Below are positions 1 to 5,361 of a stretch of DNA of 12,867 nucleotides, piece after piece. Made by a program: the position numbers and the translations under genes. This DNA comes from Spirochaetia bacterium UBA5368. Lineage in GTDB: Bacteria > Spirochaetota > UBA4802 > UBA5368. The notes beneath the pieces were generated by a model. That model ran no database searches. It was not told the origin of the DNA and saw nothing but the letters and a program-made list of their open reading frames with translations. The stretch is from positions 40,835 to 53,701 of the forward strand of contig DHPI01000045.1 of assembly GCA_002407865.1 (NCBI GenBank), given 5' to 3'. The stretch's first letter is position 1. Every line of letters begins with the position of its first letter.

Positions 1-44
1 TGTGCATATTCCTGCCAGAGGTGAACTAAAGAAAACTTTCCGAA

Positions 45-1142
45 TTGCCCCTGAAAAAATTTGAAACAGCAAAAAATGTGCGATTACTTGTACTCCAGAT
101 ATATATGCAAGCGGAAAATAAACATAACATCCTCGAATATATCATCGAGATCACCGAACAGAGGGACGCCGAACTGCTCGAGATAAGCCTTGTGAAAACC
201 ATTTTCGAGCTTTTCGACGCCGAAAGGGTTTTATTCTGCAAGACGCGCCATGAATCCCCCGTACCGCATTATGCGATCTGCCTTTGCGAAGATGGCTTGC
301 GCATGCTGACCGATGACGCCGATCTCAAAGAAGTGCGCCAGGATCTCGGCGGATTCTTCGAAGACGTCATCAATTCAAGAAATTACTGTATCCGCTTACA
401 CAGGCGCTACGAGATATCAGTATACCCCGTACAGTTCAACAGAAAGATTGTGGGATTTATCGCGTTGTACCGGAATACCGGCAGTCCGGCAGATAGCGCA
501 ATAATAACCGCTCTTATCAGAATATACCATAATTACCTTTCGCTGCTGGGGGAAAGTCAGCGTGACAGGCTGACCGGATTGCTGAACCGGAAAACCTTCG
601 ACGATCAGATATTGAAAATTATAGAAAGCAGAAAAGAGGAAACTGCGCTCATAGAGCCTCCGAAATCGAGGCGGCATCTTGAGGGCGCCGCTGACGGATT
701 TTGGCTTGGCATTTTGGATATCGACGACTTTAAAAAAATCAATGACACCTATGGGCATATCTACGGCGACGAGGTGCTGATTCTCATCGCCCGCCTTATG
801 AAGAAAACTTTTAGAGCGGACGATTATCTTTTTCGCTACGGTGGAGAGGAGTTCGTCGCCATAATCCGCACGGTATCTGAAAAAGAAGCAATTGCCACCT
901 TCGAGCGGTTCAGAATGTCTGTTGAAACGTACAGGTTGCCAACGGTAGGTTCCATTACGGTGAGTATCGGCATTGTGCAGATCACCGCAGACGAGGTGCC
1001 GACCGTGTTTGTGGGGCATGCCGATCAGGCCCTGTATTTCGCAAAAACCAACGGTAAAAACCGCGTGTGTGTCTACGAAAAGCTCATCGAGCAGGGTTTG
1101 CTTACAAGCGCCATACAATATGGAAGAGTTGAGATATTCTGA
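45..1142 (+). CDS. Diguanylate cyclase (GGDEF protein with N-terminal GAF-like region)
   Basis: Predicted to condense two GTP into the second messenger c-di-GMP in the cytoplasm. The C-terminal half is a complete GGDEF domain (about residues 175-355): DRLTGLLNR at its start, the metal-binding DIDDFKKIND segment, the active-site GGEEF at residues 266-270 and the closing ADQALYFAKTNGKNR. An RxxD inhibitory site (RADD, 257-260) lies exactly five residues before GGEEF, so product inhibition is expected. Residues about 30-170 have no membrane segment and look like a GAF-type sensor, but this is inference. No receiver domain is present. The start is uncertain: TTG at 45 is the first candidate after an in-frame TAA at 27-29, but it lacks a well-spaced Shine-Dalgarno; GTG at 78 and ATG at 105 are in-frame alternatives. 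No clear operon partner downstream. Confidence 0.9.
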   Translation: MPLKKFETAKNVRLLVLQIYMQAENKHNILEYIIEITEQRDAELLEISLVKTIFELFDAERVLFCKTRHESPVPHYAICLCEDGLRMLTDDADLKEVRQDLGGFFEDVINSRNYCIRLHRRYEISVYPVQFNRKIVGFIALYRNTGSPADSAIITALIRIYHNYLSLLGESQRDRLTGLLNRKTFDDQILKIIESRKEETALIEPPKSRRHLEGAADGFWLGILDIDDFKKINDTYGHIYGDEVLILIARLMKKTFRADDYLFRYGGEEFVAIIRTVSEKEAIATFERFRMSVETYRLPTVGSITVSIGIVQITADEVPTVFVGHADQALYFAKTNGKNRVCVYEKLIEQGLLTSAIQYGRVEIF

Positions 1143-1286
1143 AAGTTACCCGGCGCATATTTTATTTCCTGTCATCTTTTTCCTGATTACTTATTCAGTT
1201 TTTCATTACGTCTATTATCGTAGTTTGTGAGTAACGTCACGGCCTGGTTTATTGGAAAGGCCCGATAGCCTGCCTTCATCGAAGTA

Positions 1287-1307
1287 AGAGAATACTGTGA
1301 ATTCTCT
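1287..1307. repeat. Perfect inverted repeat, 7-bp arms
   Basis: AGAGAAT (1287-1293) and ATTCTCT (1301-1307) are exact complements around a 7-base loop. No T-run follows, so a rho-independent terminator is unlikely. It could be an operator half-site pair or a structured RNA element. Confidence 0.55.
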
Positions 1308-1312
1308 GGCTC

Positions 1313-1334
1313 CATGATAGTCAATTGTATCATG
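1313..1334. repeat. Perfect inverted repeat, 7-bp arms, upstream of promoter
   Basis: CATGATA (1313-1319) and TATCATG (1328-1334) are exact complements around GTCAATTG. The symmetric 22-bp layout suits a dimeric DNA-binding protein. It lies about 29 bp upstream of the TTGACA element at 1363, a typical position for an activator or upstream operator. Confidence 0.5.
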
Positions 1335-1362
1335 TAAAACCATGTGCGCTATTATAATAATA

Positions 1363-1391
1363 TTGACAAAAATGTAGTATGTTAATATATA
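1363..1391 (+). promoter_or_regulatory. Candidate sigma-70-type promoter for the SDR-SCP2 operon
   Basis: A consensus -35 TTGACA (1363-1368) is followed after 17 bp by TATATA (1386-1391); an overlapping TATAAT (1388-1393) gives a 19-bp spacer. Transcription would start near 1398 and give a leader of about 160 bases before the SDR start codon, beginning almost directly with the hairpin at 1404-1420. Confidence 0.6.
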
Positions 1392-1403
1392 ATATTACGT
1401 TAT

Positions 1404-1420
1404 CCTTTTGTCGCAAAAGG
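1404..1420. repeat. Perfect hairpin flanked by an 11-bp direct repeat
   Basis: CCTTTTG (1404-1410), TCG loop, CAAAAGG (1414-1420). The hairpin sits between two identical copies of ATATTACGTTA (1392-1402 and 1424-1434). It falls at about +7 to +23 of the predicted transcript, so it could act as an operator just downstream of the start site or as a 5'-end RNA stem protecting the mRNA. Confidence 0.55.
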
Positions 1421-1558
1421 AATATATTACGTTAATCGCTGTGTTTACAGTATCAGCCACGACAGGCGGATGATGTCGGAGATATACCGCATAACGTGCG
1501 CCGAGCCTGACCGCAATGAGGCGGTGTGGATGCATATGCGAAACCGCAGGGGGAGCCC

Positions 1559-2530
1559 ATGAAGGCGCTTGTGACGGGAGCGACAGGATTTATCGGATCA
1601 TTCCTTACGAAAAAGCTGATTGCGACACGCCACGGCGTGAGGGCGCTTGTGCTTCCCGCGGAAAACGCGTCATGCCTTGAAGACGCGGGCATGGAGATTT
1701 TCCGCGGAGACCTGACGAAACCCGAAAGCCTTCGCGGCATCTGCGATGGTGTCGATGTCGTATTTCATCTCGCGGGCCGGGTGACCGACTGGGGTACGAG
1801 AAAACAGTTTTACACGGCCATTTATAATGCAACAGGAAATTTGCTGGAAGAGGCATCCGGGAAAGCTACGCGGTTTGTCTATATAAGCTTAATCGCGGCC
1901 CTGGGGTTTGGCAGGCACCTGAAGGGGGCGGTGGAAACCGATCCAGGAAGATTGTCGGGTGTACCGTATAACGATGCGAAGACCGAAACGGAAACACTGG
2001 TGCGGCGATATCACACAGAGGGAAAAATTCGATGCACCATTGTGCGGCCCGCGAATGTTATTGGGCCTGGCAGCGTATGGGTGCGTGACATCCTCGACAA
2101 GATGAAACTGGCGCTCCCCTTAATCGACGGTGGCAGGTATAGCGGAAGTTTTGTTTACGTGGAGAATCTGGTTGATGGTATTATCCTGGCAGCAACCCGG
2201 GAAATTGCCGCGGGTAAAACGTACCATCTGCGTGACGATTGGCATGTTACGTGGAGGCGGTATCTCACCGACCTGGGCGTCTGCGCTGGCAGAAAACCGC
2301 GTGGAAATATTCCCTTCGCCATTGCATGGCCGATTGCATGGTTGTCCGATGCGATATGCACCCCACTGCGTATTCGGCCGCCTGTGTCGCGCCTCGGCGT
2401 CGCCGTGCTGGGGCGTGACAACGATGTGGATACCAGTCTCGCGCGAGAAGATCTCGGTTGGGCGACGCGTGTGCCGTACGGCGATGCCATAAAAGCTATA
2501 ACCGCGTGGGTAAAAGAAAAACACATATAA
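1559..2530 (+). CDS. NAD(P)-dependent extended short-chain dehydrogenase (epimerase / 3-beta-HSD-like)
   Basis: A 323-residue oxidoreductase of the extended SDR superfamily. The N-terminus shows the Rossmann nucleotide-binding motif TGATGFIG (residues 6-13), the DVVFHLAG strand follows (about 66-73), and the catalytic tyrosine and lysine are in YNDAK (Y137, K141), with S110 in the VYIS segment as likely third residue. RPANVIGP (163-170) and the closing LGW...AITAW pattern are typical of the NAD-dependent epimerase / 3-beta-hydroxysteroid dehydrogenase / dihydroflavonol reductase branch. Substrate not predictable. I chose ATG 1559 because AGGGGGAG at 1548-1555 is an excellent Shine-Dalgarno; an in-frame GTG at 1526 would add 11 residues before the Rossmann strand. 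Probably co-transcribed with the SCP2-like gene 64 bp downstream. Confidence 0.88.
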   Translation: MKALVTGATGFIGSFLTKKLIATRHGVRALVLPAENASCLEDAGMEIFRGDLTKPESLRGICDGVDVVFHLAGRVTDWGTRKQFYTAIYNATGNLLEEASGKATRFVYISLIAALGFGRHLKGAVETDPGRLSGVPYNDAKTETETLVRRYHTEGKIRCTIVRPANVIGPGSVWVRDILDKMKLALPLIDGGRYSGSFVYVENLVDGIILAATREIAAGKTYHLRDDWHVTWRRYLTDLGVCAGRKPRGNIPFAIAWPIAWLSDAICTPLRIRPPVSRLGVAVLGRDNDVDTSLAREDLGWATRVPYGDAIKAITAWVKEKHI

Positions 2531-2594
2531 GCTATACGGGACGGTATTATGCGGGTTGAAAGACATGCATGACAGCCATGACATGGAGGGCCGT

Positions 2595-2951
2595 ATGAAA
2601 TTAACGTTGTTGCTTTTTATTCTTTATCATAAGCTGAAAAAAGCCGCGAAAACAAACACTGCATTTAAAAGCTACATAGGGACCATGCGCGTGAAGATTT
2701 GCATAAAAACCGCCGACGGAAAACGGGGCCGGCTTTTCGTATTCGATAAAGGGACTGTCTCGTCCAGGCGGGGCGGAGGGCACACGGCCGACGCGTCGCT
2801 GGTGTGGGCCGACCCGGCGACAGGATTCTCCGTGATGGCGTCGGGAAGCGATGAAGCGTCGTTTATGGCGGCGGCGCACGGAAAGCTGAAGGTCGAGGGA
2901 ATGGCGTATTACATCCAGTGGTTTACTGACGGTATCAAGATGATACTGTAG
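2595..2951 (+). CDS. Small SCP2-like (sterol carrier protein 2 fold) protein
   Basis: A 118-residue protein. The C-terminal part resembles the SCP2 lipid-binding domain: a strand pair around KICIKTADGKRGRLFVFDKG (34-53), then ADASLVW (65-71), then the helix and HGKLKVEG turn (95-102) that closes many SCP2 domains. Such domains bind acyl-CoA or lipids, often beside CoA or lipid enzymes, so it may carry or present the substrate of the SDR; this is inference from family and position. The first ten residues (MKLTLLLFIL) are hydrophobic but short and followed by lysines, so membrane contact is possible but not a clear signal peptide. ATG 2595 has GGAGGG at 2585-2590; an in-frame TTG at 2556 and ATGs between are less well supported. 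No cysteine or catalytic motif is apparent. Confidence 0.65.
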   Translation: MKLTLLLFILYHKLKKAAKTNTAFKSYIGTMRVKICIKTADGKRGRLFVFDKGTVSSRRGGGHTADASLVWADPATGFSVMASGSDEASFMAAAHGKLKVEGMAYYIQWFTDGIKMIL

Positions 2952-3017
2952 GCGTGCCCGCTGAAAGTTTCATCAAGGGAGGGGATAACACTTTTTTAGA
3001 CAGTCCCATGCTGGAGA

Positions 3018-3083
3018 TTGACTGACTCAAGTAAAACATTAGTTAATAGTTAATATAAGATTACACATAAATATAAGGGAGGA
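3018..3083 (+). promoter_or_regulatory. Candidate promoter and strong RBS of the ThDP enzyme gene
   Basis: TTGACT (3018-3023) precedes an AT-rich stretch with a tandem AGTTAAT repeat (3041-3054) that could supply the -10 (TAATAT at 3051-3056 is too far; TTAATA at 3043-3048 gives a 19-bp spacer). GGGAGGA at 3077-3083 is a strong Shine-Dalgarno four bases before ATG 3088. The RBS is sure, the promoter is weak. Confidence 0.4.
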
Positions 3084-3087
3084 TTGT

Positions 3088-4758
3088 ATGGCGCTCATAC
3101 CCGGCGGTCATCTGGTGGCAAAATATTTGAAACACGTGGAAAATATCAATACGGTGTTCGCCCTTTCAGGCGGGCATATCGAGCAGATTCTCGATGGTCT
3201 TACCGAATACAAAATACGCGCAATCGATGTGCGCCACGAACAGGCCGCGGTTATGATGGCGCACGCAATGTCCATCTATACGGGAAAGCCTGGCGTGTGC
3301 ATCGTTACGGCGGGGCCGGGGTTTACCAACGCCCCTACCGGCATTGTGAACGCATACCTTGATAACGCGCCGCTGGTGATATTGTGCGGGCGCCATCCGC
3401 TGAGGGACGATCTCAAAGGCGCGCTTCAGGAAATGAACCAGCCGGACATGGTGAAGCCAGTCGTGAAATGGTATGCCACGTGTTACGACGCGAAGCGTAT
3501 CCCCGAATATTTAGGCATGGCGTTCCGGTACGCAACGGAAGGCCGGCCAGGCCCAGTATTTCTCGAATTGCCGCCCGATATAGTAAACATAAAGGTCGAA
3601 GAAAACGATGCGCTGATGCCGGGGCGCGCGACGAAAAAGTACATGTTTTGCGCGAGTGACGGTGATCTGGAACGCGCCGCGGCGATTATCAATGATGCGA
3701 AGAAGCCGCTTTTTATCGGGGGGAGCGGCGTGCGGTTCAGCAATTGCGGTGATGCGCTGGCGCAATTTGTTGAAACGACAGGGATGCCGTTCGTGCTGCT
3801 GAACAACGGCAGGGGCGAGCTCTCCGATACGCACCCACTGTGCGTCTGGGACGTCGGCAATATCGGGCTGATGGTGAGCATTTCGCAGGCCGACGTTATT
3901 GTACTTTCCGGCATACGCCTCAACTGGACGCTTCAGTCGGGGCAGATCATTCCGCCAGATGCGAAGGTTGTACGTATCGATATTGATCCGCACGAAATCG
4001 ACAGGAACCGCGCGGCCGATGTGGGGCTTGTAGGTGATGCCGGCTCAGTGCTTGCTGAACTGACGTCTCGTGTTGCGAAGCGCGGTCACGGCGAATGGAT
4101 ATCCACGCTCCGCGCTGCGGGACGCGCGTTCATCGATACAGAGCTTAAGCTCAGGGAGACGCCATCCGATCCAATCCATCCGATTCGTCTCACGGCTCAG
4201 ATATACAGGGCCGCCGGCGATGATGCGCTTTACGTGTGCGATGGCGGCGATACCGTATATTTTGGCCTTGTGGGTTTCATGTCGCGGCATAAGGCGGGTG
4301 TGCTGGGACAGCCGTCGGGACTTTTCGGATGTCTCGGTACGGGGATTCCGTTTGCTATCGCCGCGAAACTCGCTCATCCGGATACAACGGTGGTCGTTCT
4401 TAATGGCGACGGATCGTTCGGATTCAACGGCATGGAGTTCGATACGGCGGTGCGCCACAACATACCTTTCGTGTGCGTGATCAACAATGACTGCGGGTGG
4501 GGCATGATTAAGCACGGACAGGAGATGTCGATCGGCGCCGACAGGCTGATCTGCTCTGAGCTTGGCTCGCGGAGCTATGAAAAAATGGTCGAGGGCATGG
4601 GCGGGTACGGCGAGCTTGTTACCAGGGACGACGAAATAATTCCGGCGATTATGCGGGCTATTGTGTCGGGAAAGCCAGCCTGTGTCAATGTGATGACCGA
4701 TCCGACAGTGACAAGCCCGGCGACGCCGCTGTTCGCGCAGTCGTTGAAAATGGAGTAA
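3088..4758 (+). CDS. Thiamine-diphosphate-dependent enzyme, acetolactate synthase / 2-hydroxyacyl-CoA lyase-like
   Basis: A 556-residue enzyme with the three-domain plan of the acetohydroxyacid synthase/pyruvate oxidase superfamily. The PYR domain (about 1-170) has the catalytic glutamate in RHEQAA (E51), needed to activate ThDP, then TAGPGFTN and the QEMNQPDMVKPVVKW segment typical of the ALS/HACL/oxalyl-CoA decarboxylase branch. A central domain spans about 190-330. The PP domain carries the ThDP-magnesium motif from GDG (440-442) to NND (466-468). These enzymes make or break C-C bonds next to a carbonyl; whether this one uses pyruvate, a 2-oxoacid or a 2-hydroxyacyl-CoA cannot be told. No regulatory small subunit and no isoleucine/valine genes are nearby, which argues against biosynthetic acetolactate synthase. 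Neighbouring SDR and SCP2 genes slightly favour lipid or CoA chemistry. Cytosolic; start fixed by the strong RBS. Confidence 0.85.
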   Translation: MALIPGGHLVAKYLKHVENINTVFALSGGHIEQILDGLTEYKIRAIDVRHEQAAVMMAHAMSIYTGKPGVCIVTAGPGFTNAPTGIVNAYLDNAPLVILCGRHPLRDDLKGALQEMNQPDMVKPVVKWYATCYDAKRIPEYLGMAFRYATEGRPGPVFLELPPDIVNIKVEENDALMPGRATKKYMFCASDGDLERAAAIINDAKKPLFIGGSGVRFSNCGDALAQFVETTGMPFVLLNNGRGELSDTHPLCVWDVGNIGLMVSISQADVIVLSGIRLNWTLQSGQIIPPDAKVVRIDIDPHEIDRNRAADVGLVGDAGSVLAELTSRVAKRGHGEWISTLRAAGRAFIDTELKLRETPSDPIHPIRLTAQIYRAAGDDALYVCDGGDTVYFGLVGFMSRHKAGVLGQPSGLFGCLGTGIPFAIAAKLAHPDTTVVVLNGDGSFGFNGMEFDTAVRHNIPFVCVINNDCGWGMIKHGQEMSIGADRLICSELGSRSYEKMVEGMGGYGELVTRDDEIIPAIMRAIVSGKPACVNVMTDPTVTSPATPLFAQSLKME

Positions 4759-4761
4759 ACA

Positions 4762-4818
4762 ATGAAGGCGTTGCAATTCGATGTTCATAAGACGTGTATT
4801 GCAGAGTTTTTTTATTGA
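4762..4818 (+). pseudogene. 18-codon ORF, possible stub of a lost dehydrogenase gene
   Basis: An ATG three bases after the stop of the ThDP gene has a well-placed GGAG (4752-4755) that overlaps the end of that gene, as in translationally coupled operons. It reads MKALQFDVHKTC... and stops after 18 codons. The opening MKALQFDV resembles the N-terminus of medium-chain (zinc/quinone-type) dehydrogenases, where such starts are common. A remnant of a deleted gene is the simplest reading; a short functional peptide or chance is possible. Confidence 0.3.
4772..4813 (+). terminator. Weak terminator-like stem with T7 tract
   Basis: TGCAAT (4772-4777) pairs with ATTGCA (4798-4803) across a 20-base loop, and seven T residues follow at 4807-4813. 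The stem is short and the loop long, so efficiency would be low, but the position between the ThDP gene and the tRNA promoter fits. Confidence 0.35.
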
Positions 4819-4845
4819 CATCGGGCTTTCATGCTGATGTATGGT
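4815..4845 (+). promoter_or_regulatory. Candidate promoter of tRNA-Arg
   Basis: Consensus TTGACA (4815-4820) is followed by TATGGT (4840-4845) with a 19-bp spacer. Transcription would start about 45 bases before the tRNA. The -35 is convincing, the -10 and spacing are not ideal. Confidence 0.45.
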
Positions 4846-4896
4846 CGTCATGTTGCGCGCCTTATGACGCATCAGCGTATCTCTTTCAAATTCATT

Positions 4897-4970
<74 letters not shown>

Positions 4971-5129
4971 AACTTGTCATTGTGTAAATCGAACGGCACC
5001 CGCCTCATTTCTTCTATGGCGAAATCCCTGTATAACAAAAGCATGTAAAAGAAGAACAGCTGTGAAATCGAAGAGCGCCCGCCCGGTCAGCCTGTACATC
5101 AGTGATCCGCAAAAACGAGACATCTGATC

Positions 5130-5145
5130 AACTGGATGAAAAAAT
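5130..5145. repeat. Direct repeat copy 1 (pair with 5323-5338)
   Basis: AACTGGATGAAAAAAT here and AACTGGATGAATAAAT at 5323-5338 match at 15 of 16 bases. This copy lies about 25 bp upstream of the -10-like TATAGT; the other lies 23 bp before the kinase start codon. Confidence 0.55.
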
Positions 5146-5165
5146 GTTCCGAACGGTATTAATAT

Positions 5166-5176
5166 TGTGGTATAGT
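5166..5176 (+). promoter_or_regulatory. Promoter-like motif of kinase 1, shared with kinase 2
   Basis: TGTGGTATAGT contains a -10-like TATAGT (5171-5176). The identical 11-mer occurs upstream of kinase 2 at 9819-9829. It starts 196 bp before the kinase 1 start codon and 197 bp before that of kinase 2. No good -35 is seen at 17 bp, which suggests activator dependence or another sigma factor. Confidence 0.55.
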
Positions 5177-5322
5177 TTTATTGGAGTACAGCTAAGTAAA
5201 CGTGTCGTCATGGTGTGTGCAATCGACGGCGCGAATACGAATATGGCGCACGGAGTAGAGTTTGCAAATAGCATCGGCCATACAAGCCTTGCCGGGGTGA
5301 TGGGGATGCCGTGACAGTCCAT

Positions 5323-5338
5323 AACTGGATGAATAAAT
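5323..5338. repeat. Direct repeat copy 2 (pair with 5130-5145)
   Basis: AACTGGATGAATAAAT, differing at one base from the copy 193 bp upstream. It sits in the leader just before the start of kinase 1, where a bound protein or RNA could affect translation. Confidence 0.55.
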
Positions 5339-5361
5339 ACATGATATGATGGTGCGCAAGA

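Larger units (their letters stand above)
1143..1558. other. Intergenic region with hairpins and promoter, leader of the SDR gene
   Basis: A 416-bp stretch without a convincing long gene. It is AT-rich in its middle and holds perfect inverted repeats at 1287-1307, 1313-1334 and 1404-1420, a short GC-rich one at 1510-1525, a promoter-like element at 1363-1391 and an 11-bp direct repeat. A weak 5-bp repeat (GGCCT at 1241-1245, AGGCC at 1258-1262) just after the cyclase gene has no T-run, so it is a poor terminator. The last 90 bases contain a possible 30-codon ORF (1470-1562). I recognise no known riboswitch. Confidence 0.6.
4971..5361. other. Intergenic region and leader of kinase 1
   Basis: 391 bp between the tRNA and kinase 1 with no credible gene. 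It holds a promoter-like TGTGGTATAGT at 5166-5176, a 185-base leader after it, and a 16-bp direct repeat with one mismatch (5130-5145 and 5323-5338). No tRNA terminator with a T-run is visible directly after the tRNA. Confidence 0.55.

Noticed and set aside
1..29. In-frame codons ending with TAA at 27-29, perhaps the tail of an upstream gene
   Set aside because: Only nine codons are in the window; nothing supports coding.
417..1118. A 233-codon minus-strand open frame opposite the diguanylate cyclase
   Set aside because: Its sequence is low in conserved pattern and the plus strand has an intact GGDEF domain.
3041..3054. Tandem AGTTAAT repeat before the ThDP gene
   Set aside because: Two short AT-rich units in a promoter region are not significant alone; mentioned only with the promoter.
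5102..5314. A 70-codon open frame in the leader of kinase 1
   Set aside because: No ribosome binding site or family pattern; it overlaps the promoter-like motif, and the equivalent leader of kinase 2 has no matching frame.
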